Shown here: piece by piece, positions 46,515 through 55,231 of the stretch
Layout: each line of letters starts with the position of its first letter
How positions within the stretch are numbered: the stretch's first letter is position 1
Notes under the pieces: model-generated
What the model was told of the DNA's origin: nothing
Databases searched by the model: none
What the model saw: only the letters and a program-made list of their open reading frames with translations
Assembly (NCBI RefSeq): GCF_003260205.1
Contig: NZ_QERF01000001.1
Span: 1 to 64,000, forward strand
Origin: Winogradskyella tangerina
GTDB lineage: Bacteria; Bacteroidota; Bacteroidia; Flavobacteriales; Flavobacteriaceae
DNA length: 64,000 bases
Direction of reading: 5' to 3'
Position numbers and translations under genes: made by a program

Positions 46515-49088
46515 CTAGTTTTTCATAATGCGTTTTACAGATCTATTTCCCGATTCTTGCTCTATAATATTCATAAAATAAGTGCCATTTTCTAGATTAG
46601 AAATATCCATAGTCATGCGCGATTCATTTTCGAATTTTGCACTAAGAACACGTTGACCTAACATATTAATGATCTGAATTTCAACAGCAACAGTTCGGTT
46701 ACCGTTGAAGGCGATATTTACTTTCTCTTTTGAAGGATTAGGAAAAACTTCAAAATCGAATGCTGTTTCAAATTCATCAATGCTTAGGGCATCACAGTCT
46801 GTTCCTGTCAATCGTGTAATCGAGATGGGGTTGGATAAATCAAAACACCCTGAAAGATCTGCGACGTTAGTCGCTGTTCCTAGGCCAATATCTCCTGTAT
46901 ATCTCAAATACCAAATGTCACAGATTCCGGCTGGTGCACCTTCTAAACTAAATCCACCTGGTGGAACCGCCGCAGGAGTACCTAAAATATCTCCGGTTGC
47001 CTGGTCGGTGATTACCCAAGTTGAACTATCACCAGATAAAATGTTCGTATCAACAAATTCTACATCGATAAGATCATCAGTTCCTTCACCGACACAAATT
47101 GACGCTGTCGTATCAGTGGTTCCTGCAATCTGAATAGCACCACCATTAACCGCATTTCTTGATACCGAAATTGGATTCGATAAATCAAAACAACCTGAAA
47201 GATCGGCTACGTTAGTTGCTGTGCCTAATCCAATATCTCCTGTATATCTCAGATACCAGATATCACAAACTCCTGTTGGCGCACCTTCTAAATTAAATCC
47301 ACCTGGTGGGACTGTTGCTGGCGCACCTAATATATCACCCGTTGCTTGGTCGGTGATTACCCAAGTTGAACTGTCTCCTGAAAGCACACTCATATCAACG
47401 AATTCAACATCGATAAGATCATCAACACCTTCACCAACACAAATGGTTGCTGTTGTATCTGTGGTTCCTGCAATCTGGATCATTCCACCATTAACTGCAT
47501 TTCTTGATACAGAAATCGGATTCGATAAATCAAAACAACCTGAAAGATCTGCTACGTTCGTTGCTGTACCCAAACCAATATCTCCTGTATATCTCAGATA
47601 CCAGATATCACAGATTCCGGCTGGTGCACCTTCTAAACTAAATCCACCTGGTGGAACCGCCGCAGGAGTACCTAAAATATCTCCGGTTGCCTGGTCGGTG
47701 ATTACCCAAATTGAACTATCACCAGATAAAATGTTCGTATCAACAAATTCTACATCGATAAGATCATCAGTTCCTTCACCGACACAAATTGACGCTGTCG
47801 TATCAGTGGTTCCTGCAATCTGAATAGCACCACCATTAACCGCATTTCTTGATACCGATATCGGATTCGATAAATCAAAACATCCTGAAAGATCAGCAAC
47901 ATTAGTTGCTGTACCCAGGCCAATATCTCCAGTATATCTCAGATACCAGATATCACAAACTCCTGATGGCGCACCTTCTAAACTAAATCCACCTGGGGGA
48001 ACTGTTGCTGGTGCACCCAATATATCTCCAGTTGCCTGATCGGTAATCACCCAAGTTGAACTGTCTCCTGAAAGTACACTCATATCAACAAATTCAACAT
48101 CGATAAGATCATCAACGCCTTCACCAACACAAATGGTTGCTGTTGTATCAGTAGTTCCTGCAATCTGGATAGCACCACCATTAACTGCATTTCTTGATAC
48201 TGAAATCGGATTCGATAAATCAAAACATCCTGAAAGATCAGCAACATTAGTTGCGCTTCCTAAGCCAATATCTCCTGTATATCTCAGATACCAGATATCA
48301 CAAACTCCTGTTGGTGCACCTTCTAAACTAAATCCACCTGGTGGAACCGTTGCTGGCGCACCCAATATATCACCCGTTGCTTGGTCGGTAATTACCCATG
48401 TTGAACTGTCTCCTGAAAGCACACTCATGTCAACGAATTCAACATCGATAAGGTCATCAACGCCTTCACCAACACAAATGGTTGCTGATGTGTCAGTGGT
48501 TCCTGCTATCTGAATCATACCGCCTTCTGCATCGCAGGAAGACCATGCAGCTGCTGAACCACCATTGGTTGTTGTATATGGTCCTGATCCGGAGACAAAA
48601 TTACTAGCGTTATCCCAACGCCCTGCGGTTACTGCTTGTCCGACTCTAGGTTGATTTCCAGCGCCCCACTGCACAAAGGCCACTAAAATATTTGGGTCTG
48701 AAGATCCGAAGCTATTCGTGCTAAATAGACTTAGACCATCTTGGGCTTCAGTAACGTTGTAGGTTAAGGTTACTGATTCAGCCGGTGATAACATATAATC
48801 TCCACTAATTGGAGTTACTGTACCTACACGGACATAAGTTCCAGGCCCCAAACAGAGCCAATAATTATTAATATCTACCATTGACGATCCTGTATTAGTG
48901 ATCGTTAACACATCGGATACAGGATCAACACTGGTAAAAGTGGCGCCTTGAGCTAAACTAACAAGGCATCCTGTGAAAAAAAATGTAAAGGATATTACAG
49001 CCTTTAACATCGTCTTAAATTGTAATTTTTGCTTCATTTTTAATAATGCTTTTTTTGATTTCATAAAATTAGTTTCATGAATTCTCAT
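46515..49088 (-). CDS. Repetitive secreted protein with type IX C-terminal sorting domain
   Basis: An 857-residue surface or secreted protein. The signal peptide is near residues 18-47 (MLKAVISFTFFFTGCLVSLA); the start could be ATG 49088 or the ATG at 49037. Residues about 48-190 form a lamin-tail-like domain (FTSVDPVSDVLTITNTGSS). Residues about 196-771 are five 115-residue repeats, each with CVGEG, VEFVD, GDSS, WVITDQATGDILG, PPGGF, CDIWYLRYTGDIGLG and GCFDLSNPIS. The last 75 residues are a type A sorting domain (FEVFPNPSKEKVNIAF, NMLGQRVLSA, GTYFMNIIE). Each repeat has three Cys. It is probably exported by the GldKLMN system encoded in this window. Confidence 0.88.
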   Translation of the reverse strand: MRIHETNFMKSKKALLKMKQKLQFKTMLKAVISFTFFFTGCLVSLAQGATFTSVDPVSDVLTITNTGSSMVDINNYWLCLGPGTYVRVGTVTPISGDYMLSPAESVTLTYNVTEAQDGLSLFSTNSFGSSDPNILVAFVQWGAGNQPRVGQAVTAGRWDNASNFVSGSGPYTTTNGGSAAAWSSCDAEGGMIQIAGTTDTSATICVGEGVDDLIDVEFVDMSVLSGDSSTWVITDQATGDILGAPATVPPGGFSLEGAPTGVCDIWYLRYTGDIGLGSATNVADLSGCFDLSNPISVSRNAVNGGAIQIAGTTDTTATICVGEGVDDLIDVEFVDMSVLSGDSSTWVITDQATGDILGAPATVPPGGFSLEGAPSGVCDIWYLRYTGDIGLGTATNVADLSGCFDLSNPISVSRNAVNGGAIQIAGTTDTTASICVGEGTDDLIDVEFVDTNILSGDSSIWVITDQATGDILGTPAAVPPGGFSLEGAPAGICDIWYLRYTGDIGLGTATNVADLSGCFDLSNPISVSRNAVNGGMIQIAGTTDTTATICVGEGVDDLIDVEFVDMSVLSGDSSTWVITDQATGDILGAPATVPPGGFNLEGAPTGVCDIWYLRYTGDIGLGTATNVADLSGCFDLSNPISVSRNAVNGGAIQIAGTTDTTASICVGEGTDDLIDVEFVDTNILSGDSSTWVITDQATGDILGTPAAVPPGGFSLEGAPAGICDIWYLRYTGDIGLGTATNVADLSGCFDLSNPISITRLTGTDCDALSIDEFETAFDFEVFPNPSKEKVNIAFNGNRTVAVEIQIINMLGQRVLSAKFENESRMTMDISNLENGTYFMNIIEQESGNRSVKRIMKN
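46777..48501 (-). repeat. Five tandem 345-bp repeats in a secreted protein gene
   Basis: The sequence TCCTGCAATC or its near copy recurs at 47121, 47466, 47811, 48156 and 48501, exactly 345 bases apart. In protein order, units 1, 2 and 4 are one type (EGVDD, DMSVLSG, GAPATV) and units 3 and 5 another (EGTDD, DTNILSG, GTPAAV). Units 3 and 5 are nearly identical in DNA over at least 250 bases. Confidence 0.92.
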
Positions 49089-49092
49089 AAAA

Positions 49093-49108
49093 TGTTAGCC
49101 AGCTAACA
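49093..49108. promoter_or_regulatory. Short palindrome upstream of the repetitive gene
   Basis: TGTTAGC and GCTAACA are separated by two bases, just 5 bases upstream of the 49088 start codon and about 190 bases before mreB. It could be a regulator site or hairpin; nothing else marks it. Confidence 0.3.
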
Positions 49109-49295
49109 CAATCAGAAAAACTATTTTAACGTGTTGAAATACAGCAAAATGCACTTAAGGTAAGTTTCACCAGACTGCTGAATCAGTTTTAATTAAACTA
49201 ATACTTGAAGTTAATTGAATTAAGATGCGTTTATATTAAAGGATTTATTACTTTTACGTATTACTTATAACCCAAATTAATTTACAGAACAGCGC

Positions 49296-50324
49296 ATGGG
49301 ATTTTTTGATTTCCTGACAGAAGAAATAGCTATAGACTTAGGAACTGCAAATACGCTTATCATTCACAATGATAAGGTAGTTGTAGATAACCCTTCTATT
49401 GTGGCCAGAGACCGAATTAGTGGTAAGATTATCGCAGTTGGTAAGGAAGCCAATATGATGCAAGGTAAGACTCATGAAAACATCAAAACGATTAGACCAC
49501 TAAAAGACGGTGTAATTGCCGATTTTGATGCTTCAGAGCAAATGATCAGTTTGTTTATAAAAAATATCCCTGCGTTAAAAAAGAAATTCTTCAATCCGGC
49601 ATTACGCATGGTGGTTTGTATTCCATCTGGGATAACAGAAGTTGAAATGCGTGCTGTTAAAGAATCGTGTGAGCGTGTTAATGGAAAGGAAGTATACCTC
49701 ATCCACGAACCTATGGCTGCTGCAATTGGTATTGGAGTAGACATTATGCAACCTAAGGGTAACATGATTGTTGATATAGGTGGTGGTACCACAGAAATTG
49801 CAGTAATCGCATTAGGTGGTATTGTGTGCGATAAATCTGTGAAAGTTGCAGGTGACGTGTTTACCAACGATATCATTTACTACATGCGTACACAGCATAA
49901 CCTTTACGTTGGAGACAGAACGGCTGAGAAAATTAAGATTCAAATTGGTGCTGCAACCGAAGATCTAGAATTACCTCCTGAGGATATGAGTGTTCAAGGT
50001 AGAGATTTACTTACGGGTAAACCTAAACAGGTTCAGATTTCGTATCGTGAAATTGCTAAAGCACTTGACAAGTCCATTCTGCGTATCGAAGATTCAGTAA
50101 TGGAGACCTTATCACAGACACCTCCAGAATTGGCCGCCGATATTTATAACACCGGAATTTATCTTGCTGGTGGAGGTTCTATGTTGAGAGGATTAGATAA
50201 ACGTTTATCACAAAAGACTGACCTACCTGTTTACATCGCTGAAGATCCGCTTAGAGCTGTTGTAAGAGGAACCGGGATTGTTCTTAAGAACCTTTCAAAA
50301 TACAAAAGCGTATTGATAAAATAA
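49296..50324 (+). CDS. mreB: Rod shape-determining protein MreB
   Basis: A 342-residue bacterial actin. It has the N-terminal phosphate loop IDLGTANTLI, the second loop IVDIGGGTTEIAVIALGG, EPMAAAIGIG and the adenosine motif IYLAGGGSMLRGLDK. MreB forms membrane-bound filaments that guide the wall-elongation complex. It leads the operon mreB-mreC-mreD-mrdA-rodA. Confidence 0.97.
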   Translation: MGFFDFLTEEIAIDLGTANTLIIHNDKVVVDNPSIVARDRISGKIIAVGKEANMMQGKTHENIKTIRPLKDGVIADFDASEQMISLFIKNIPALKKKFFNPALRMVVCIPSGITEVEMRAVKESCERVNGKEVYLIHEPMAAAIGIGVDIMQPKGNMIVDIGGGTTEIAVIALGGIVCDKSVKVAGDVFTNDIIYYMRTQHNLYVGDRTAEKIKIQIGAATEDLELPPEDMSVQGRDLLTGKPKQVQISYREIAKALDKSILRIEDSVMETLSQTPPELAADIYNTGIYLAGGGSMLRGLDKRLSQKTDLPVYIAEDPLRAVVRGTGIVLKNLSKYKSVLIK

Positions 50325-50334
50325 ACAGTAAATA

Positions 50335-51156
50335 ATGCAACAAATCATCAATTTTGTTATACGAAACAAAACGTTCCTGTTGTTTTTTTTACTTTTTAGC
50401 ATTGCTCTAGCCCTAACCATTCAATCGCATTCTTATCACCGAAGCAAGTTTATAAACTCAGCCAACAGTTTAACTGGTGGTGTTTACAGTATTTCAAATT
50501 CAGTAGACGGTTATTTTGGTCTGAAAAAGGAAAACGAAATTCTATCTGAAGAAAATAAGCAGCTTAAGGAAGCACTCTTCAATCTAAAAAATTCAAGCAA
50601 TGGTGTTACTGTTGATTCTTCGTTTGCAGGTAAGGTTTTCAAAGTAAGAACTGCCGAGGTGTACAAGAATAGTTATTCGCTTACAAACAATTACCTCACC
50701 ATTAACAAAGGTAAAAACGATAGTATTCAGCAAGATTTTGGCGTGATCACTTCAAAAGGAATTGTTGGTATTATTGATAATATCTCTGGTAATTATGCTA
50801 CGGTTCTTTCCATTTTAAATAAGAAAAGTAAGATCAATGCAAAATTAAAGTCAACTACCCATAAAGGCTCTTTAACATGGGATGGTAAATCACCTCATTT
50901 TACCCAACTTGAAGACATTTCAACTTTTGCACCGGTAAAAGTTGGTGATACCATTGAGACTGGTGGAGAATCAGCTATTTTCCCAAAAGGCATAGGTATT
51001 GGCACCGTAGATAGCATCGAAAAAGATATTAGTGGAGACACTTACACACTTCAGGTGAAACTATTTAACGATATGACTAATATCGGTACTATTTATATTA
51101 TCGAAAATCTCGACAGAGCAGAAATTCTAGACTTAGAGAGTAGTAACAATGAATAG
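50335..51156 (+). CDS. mreC: Rod shape-determining protein MreC
   Basis: A 273-residue protein with an N-terminal membrane helix (FLLFFLLFSIALALTI), a periplasmic coiled coil (about 60-90, KKENEILSEENKQLKEAL) and two beta-barrel halves (DFGVITSKGIVGIIDNIS, VKVGDTIETGGESAIFPKGIGIGTV). It links MreB filaments to the penicillin-binding protein. The end overlaps the mreD start by 8 bases. Confidence 0.95.
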   Translation: MQQIINFVIRNKTFLLFFLLFSIALALTIQSHSYHRSKFINSANSLTGGVYSISNSVDGYFGLKKENEILSEENKQLKEALFNLKNSSNGVTVDSSFAGKVFKVRTAEVYKNSYSLTNNYLTINKGKNDSIQQDFGVITSKGIVGIIDNISGNYATVLSILNKKSKINAKLKSTTHKGSLTWDGKSPHFTQLEDISTFAPVKVGDTIETGGESAIFPKGIGIGTVDSIEKDISGDTYTLQVKLFNDMTNIGTIYIIENLDRAEILDLESSNNE

Positions 51157-51655
51157 TGTTTTTGGGTTACATAGCATTCGATTCATTGCATTACTTCTGG
51201 TACAAGTAGTGATCTGTAGTCATATAAATTTCTTAGGTTATATCAACCCATACATTTATATCATATTTATTTTCTTATTTCCTATTCGGGAAAATCGCTT
51301 GGTCCTTTTACTAACTAGTTTCTTACTCGGAATGCTAGTTGATATGTTTTTAGATTCGGGTGGTGTGCATGCTGCCGCATCGGTATTCTTAGCTTACACC
51401 AGACCAATACTATTAAAGACATCCTTCGGTATGCTTTATGAGCACCAAAGCATAAAATTTAGTAACACTGAAATAGGAAGTTTAATTACCTACATAACAT
51501 TTGGCACTTTAATCCATCACTTGGTGTTATTTTCACTAGAGATTTTTAACATCTCTGGCATACTTTTAATATTAAAAAAGACGTTATTCTCCAGTATTTT
51601 TACTATAATACTTTGCCTTCTTATCATAATTCTATTTAGTCGCAACAAAAAATGA
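51149..51655 (+). CDS. mreD: Rod shape-determining protein MreD
   Basis: A 168-residue inner-membrane protein with five to six hydrophobic segments. They include FIALLLVQVVICSHINFLG, PYIYIIFIFLFPI, LVLLLTSFLLGMLVDMFLDSGGVHAAASV (the family motif) and a C-terminal LIILLF. It overlaps mreC by 8 bases and mrdA by 4 bases (ATGA), so translation is coupled. Confidence 0.9.
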   Translation: MNSVFGLHSIRFIALLLVQVVICSHINFLGYINPYIYIIFIFLFPIRENRLVLLLTSFLLGMLVDMFLDSGGVHAAASVFLAYTRPILLKTSFGMLYEHQSIKFSNTEIGSLITYITFGTLIHHLVLFSLEIFNISGILLILKKTLFSSIFTIILCLLIIILFSRNKK

Positions 51656-53592
51656 GAAAACTTCTACTTTTAGCTATAGTCGTACTTGTTGGTTTAACAT
51701 TTATTGCACGGTTATTCTATCTTCAGATCTATGGTGGTTATGAATACGATGTTTTTGATGATAGCGCAATAAAGAAGGAATACACTTATCCAAAACGGGG
51801 TTATGTTTACGATAGAAATGGTAAGCTTTTAGTTGCTAATCAGCCATCTTATGATGTTATGGTTATACCGAGAGAAGTTCAACCCTTAAGTGACGAAGCT
51901 ATTGAAGAATTTTGTCAACTTTTGAAAATTTCAAGAGAAGATTATGATAAAAAACTAGAACGCGCCAAAAACTATTCTTACAGGATTCCATCACCTTTTG
52001 TACCGCAGCTCTCAAAAGCCGACTATGCTGTTCTTCAAGAAAAAATGTGGAAATATGTAGGCTTTTATATTCAAAAGCGGTCACTACGTTCTTACCAAAC
52101 CACTATTGGTGCGAACGTTCTTGGTGATATTGGAGAGGTGAATCGAAGTATCATACAAAAGCAACCTTACTACAAACTGGGTGACCTTATTGGAAAGCAA
52201 GGAGTAGAAAAGACTTATGAAGAAACACTCCGCGGTGTTAAGGGAATAAGTTTTATTCAAAAGGATCGATTTAATAAAGACTTAGGCCCTTTTCAAGAGG
52301 GTAAATTAGATACTTTACCCGTTCCAGGAAAAGACATTAAAATAACGATCGACGCCAAGCTTCAGGCTTATGGCGAGCTACTAATGACGAACAAGCGCGG
52401 CGGAATTGTAGCGATAGAACCGAGTTCTGGTGAGATTTTAGCCATGGTTTCTGGACCTTCTTACAATCCGAATTTATTAGTAGGTAGAGATCGTTCAAAA
52501 AACTTCAGCAAACTATATCGAGACAGTATTGCGAACCCTTTATTCGATAGAGGTTTACAAGCTATGTACCCTCCGGGTTCACCATTCAAAACATTAAATG
52601 CATTAATTGCCTTACAGGAAGGTGTTGTTACCACTGAGGATCGCTTTAGTTGTAATATGGGCTATCGTTATGGAAATCGCAAAATGGGATGCCACGTACA
52701 TCGGAGTCCGGCAAACATGAACATCGGTATTTATGAATCGTGTAACGCTTACTTTGCAAATGTTTACAGACGTATAATTGACAAGTACGATTCGCCTGCT
52801 GAAGGCATGGATAATTGGAGTAAGCATGTTAAAAGTTTTGGCTTGGGCAATTACCTCAATAATGATCTTTCTGTAGGACAACCTGGCAAGGTGCCAACGG
52901 CGGCAACTTATGATCGCGGCTATGGAAAAAATAGATGGTATACGACCTTTACAATTTCAAATGCCATCGGACAAGGAGAAGTATTGGCTACACCTATTCA
53001 GCTAGCTAATATGGCGGCCGCTATTGGAAATCGTGGATATTATTATACACCACATATCATTAAAGAAATTGAAGGTGAAGAAATCCCTGAACAATTTACA
53101 ACACCTAAAAAAACAACCATAGATAAGCGCCATTTTGAGCCTGTTATTCAGGGAATGTTCGACGTTTATAACAAAGGAACAGCAGACATGTTGCAAGTTG
53201 ATGGTATAGAAATTTGTGGTAAAACAGGTACCGCCGAAAACTTTGCAATTATTGATAGCGTTAAAACGCAATTAACGGATCACTCAATTTTTGTAGCCTT
53301 CGCGCCTAAAGACAATCCGAAAATTGCAATTGCGGTTTTTGTAGAGAATGGCTACTTCGGAAGCCGTTTTGCTGGACGTATGGCAAGTCTTATGATTGAA
53401 TATTATATTAAAGGTGATATCAGCAGAAAGGATATGGAAAATTTTGTGCTTCGTTATTCTTTAGAGCACGAATACCAAAAGCCTTTTTCAGATGAACCGT
53501 TTGGTATAAACCGACAGACCACCTTAGAAGCGATTGATGAAAAGGCGTTTCAGGATTTACTGAAACAAAAAGCAGAAATACCCAAGTCTTAA
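51652..53592 (+). CDS. mrdA: Penicillin-binding protein 2 (peptidoglycan transpeptidase)
   Basis: A 646-residue class B PBP with an N-terminal membrane anchor (LLLLAIVVLVGLTFIARLFYL), a dimerisation/pedestal domain (about 45-225) and a transpeptidase domain. The active-site Ser lies in PPGSPFK (SxxK), followed by ESCNAY (SxN) and CGKTGTAEN (KTG). It crosslinks the lateral wall with RodA as the glycosyltransferase partner encoded next. Confidence 0.96.
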   Translation: MRKLLLLAIVVLVGLTFIARLFYLQIYGGYEYDVFDDSAIKKEYTYPKRGYVYDRNGKLLVANQPSYDVMVIPREVQPLSDEAIEEFCQLLKISREDYDKKLERAKNYSYRIPSPFVPQLSKADYAVLQEKMWKYVGFYIQKRSLRSYQTTIGANVLGDIGEVNRSIIQKQPYYKLGDLIGKQGVEKTYEETLRGVKGISFIQKDRFNKDLGPFQEGKLDTLPVPGKDIKITIDAKLQAYGELLMTNKRGGIVAIEPSSGEILAMVSGPSYNPNLLVGRDRSKNFSKLYRDSIANPLFDRGLQAMYPPGSPFKTLNALIALQEGVVTTEDRFSCNMGYRYGNRKMGCHVHRSPANMNIGIYESCNAYFANVYRRIIDKYDSPAEGMDNWSKHVKSFGLGNYLNNDLSVGQPGKVPTAATYDRGYGKNRWYTTFTISNAIGQGEVLATPIQLANMAAAIGNRGYYYTPHIIKEIEGEEIPEQFTTPKKTTIDKRHFEPVIQGMFDVYNKGTADMLQVDGIEICGKTGTAENFAIIDSVKTQLTDHSIFVAFAPKDNPKIAIAVFVENGYFGSRFAGRMASLMIEYYIKGDISRKDMENFVLRYSLEHEYQKPFSDEPFGINRQTTLEAIDEKAFQDLLKQKAEIPKS

Positions 53593-53596
53593 CCTT

Positions 53597-54877
53597 ATGC
53601 TTAGAGAAAACCAAAGACGGTTTAAATTTGATTGGCTCACCATAATTCTCTTCTTATTGTTGGTAGGGTTTGGATATGTAAACATCCTTTCAGCATCGCA
53701 TATTGGTGAAATCACTAGCTATTTTGACACCTCTCAACTTTACGGTAAACAACTCATTTTTATTGGCTTAACATTTGTATTAATTATTCTAATACTTTCG
53801 TTTGAAGCAAAATTTTATGAACGGTTTGCGAGTATTATATATCTGGTCGCAATATTGGCATTGCTAGGTCTGTTTGTATTTGGTAAAGATGTCAATGGTG
53901 CCAGATCATGGTATGGCATTGGTAGTATGACCATTCAGCCCAGTGAATTTGCCAAGTTTGCCACTGCATTGGCTGTTGCTAAATATATTAGCGATTTGCA
54001 AACCAATATGCAAACCTTAAAAGATCAGATACGTGTAGCAGCAATAATATTTATTCCTGCTCTACTCATCTTACTGCAAAACGACGCTGGTAGTACAATG
54101 GTGTATTTGGCTTTCTTCTTTGTCTTCTATCGTGAAGGGCTTCAGCAAATCTATCTAATCGTTGCGCTATCCTTGATCGTATTAGCAGTATTAGCCTTAA
54201 AATTTGGTATTGTTATAACCGCCGTTGCAACAGCTCTAATTCTAATTGCTCATTATTTTTTAGCCAAAAGGAAAGGAGCCTCAATACTTCAATATATTTT
54301 AGTCTTAATTATTGCATCTGGGTTTTCATACGGTGTTAAAATGTTTTATCAGCATGGCCTGAAAGCCCATCAACAAAACCGAATTTCTATTTTCTTGAGA
54401 TTGGAAAAAGATCCTGTGAAATTAGAACAAATGCGTAAAAGAGAAGCTTATAACCTTATCCAGTCTGAAAAAGCAATTAGTTCTGGAGGGTTGAATGGTA
54501 AAGGGTTTATGCAAGGTACCCGAACCACCGGAAAATTTGTACCCGAACAAGAAACTGATTATATCTTTAGTACAGTTGGTGAAGAATGGGGATTCATCGG
54601 AAGTAGTGCTGTCGTCATTTTATTTGTACTTCTCATTATCAGGATCTTATATCTCGCTGAAGCTCAGAAATCACAATTTAGCCGCGTTTATGGATATGGC
54701 GTTGCCTCCATACTCTTTATTCACTTTACGATAAACATCGGTATGGTTATGGGGTTAATTCCAACTGTTGGTATACCACTTCCATTCTTCAGTTATGGTG
54801 GCTCCGGACTTTGGGGTTTCACAATTTTACTTTTCATTTTTGTGAAGTTAGATAGCAATAAAATCAACGAATGGTAA
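53597..54877 (+). CDS. rodA: Rod shape-determining protein RodA (SEDS glycosyltransferase)
   Basis: A 426-residue SEDS-family polymerase with about ten membrane segments. It has the conserved blocks GARSWYGIGSMTIQPSEFAKF and LQNDAGSTMVYLAFFFVFY, the putative catalytic Asp in the latter, and the C-terminal ETDYIFSTVGEEWGFIGS and VGIPLPFFSYGGSG. It polymerises glycan strands with PBP2 during elongation. A hairpin terminator follows. Confidence 0.96.
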   Translation: MLRENQRRFKFDWLTIILFLLLVGFGYVNILSASHIGEITSYFDTSQLYGKQLIFIGLTFVLIILILSFEAKFYERFASIIYLVAILALLGLFVFGKDVNGARSWYGIGSMTIQPSEFAKFATALAVAKYISDLQTNMQTLKDQIRVAAIIFIPALLILLQNDAGSTMVYLAFFFVFYREGLQQIYLIVALSLIVLAVLALKFGIVITAVATALILIAHYFLAKRKGASILQYILVLIIASGFSYGVKMFYQHGLKAHQQNRISIFLRLEKDPVKLEQMRKREAYNLIQSEKAISSGGLNGKGFMQGTRTTGKFVPEQETDYIFSTVGEEWGFIGSSAVVILFVLLIIRILYLAEAQKSQFSRVYGYGVASILFIHFTINIGMVMGLIPTVGIPLPFFSYGGSGLWGFTILLFIFVKLDSNKINEW

Positions 54878-54881
54878 AAAA

Positions 54882-54907
54882 AGACTGCCCGATATGAAAG
54901 GCAGTCT
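54882..54907. terminator. Hairpin terminator after rodA
   Basis: AGACTGCC and GGCAGTCT pair around 10 bases, 5 bases past the rodA stop. The T-run on the plus strand is weak (CTTATTG); on the minus strand TTTTTTTACC follows, so it may mainly serve the 54944-55147 gene. Confidence 0.65.
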
Positions 54908-54943
54908 CTTATTGTAATAGTTACGTTTTGCTATTAATTACTA

Positions 54944-55147
54944 TTAACCAATATTTTTTGTCGTAAACGTTTCAGACATAATAAAAAAGAAGACACCAAG
55001 CACAGGTAAAAACAACAATAATACTAACCAGACTATTTTACCCTTAAGATTCTTCTGTGACCTAAGCACAACAATACACAGAAGTAGAATAATTAGTATG
55101 TAACAACCTATGAAAAAATTTACCAATCCTGAATCTACCAGTGTCAT
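54944..55147 (-). CDS. Small PLDc_N-like membrane protein
   Basis: A 67-residue protein with two membrane segments (FFIGCYILIILLLCIVVL and IVWLVLLLFLPVLGVFFFIM), the second preceded by GK. The pattern fits the PLDc_N (phospholipase D N-terminal-like) domain found in small Bacteroidota membrane proteins. It may be toxic-phospholipid related or a simple membrane protein; nothing shows its function. It lies between two hairpins. Confidence 0.65.
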   Translation of the reverse strand: MTLVDSGLVNFFIGCYILIILLLCIVVLRSQKNLKGKIVWLVLLLFLPVLGVFFFIMSETFTTKNIG

Positions 55148-55163
55148 GGTGTCTCTACATTTT

Positions 55164-55221
55164 AACTTACATTACACGATAACCATTACTAACTCCCTTT
55201 TAGTTCCGTGTAATGTAAGTT
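55164..55221. repeat. 15-bp perfect inverted repeat between a small membrane gene and icd
   Basis: AACTTACATTACACG (55164-55178) and CGTGTAATGTAAGTT (55207-55221) are exact complements separated by 28 bases. The right arm ends 10 bases past the icd stop. There is no T-run after either arm. It could be a binding site, a processed hairpin or a remnant of a mobile repeat. Confidence 0.6.
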
Positions 55222-55231
55222 GCTCAATATG

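Noticed and set aside
46777..48501. Regular 345-bp repeats resembling a CRISPR-type or satellite array
   Set aside because: The repeats are in frame within one long protein gene and too long for CRISPR repeats. No spacers or cas genes were seen.
49218..49256. An mreB promoter around TACTTTTA
   Set aside because: The -7 candidate has a mismatch at the key G, and the nearest TTG is about 31 bases away, too far for the consensus.
55164..55221. The inverted repeat as a plain icd terminator
   Set aside because: The loop is 28 bases and neither arm is followed by a T-run, so it was recorded as a repeat instead.
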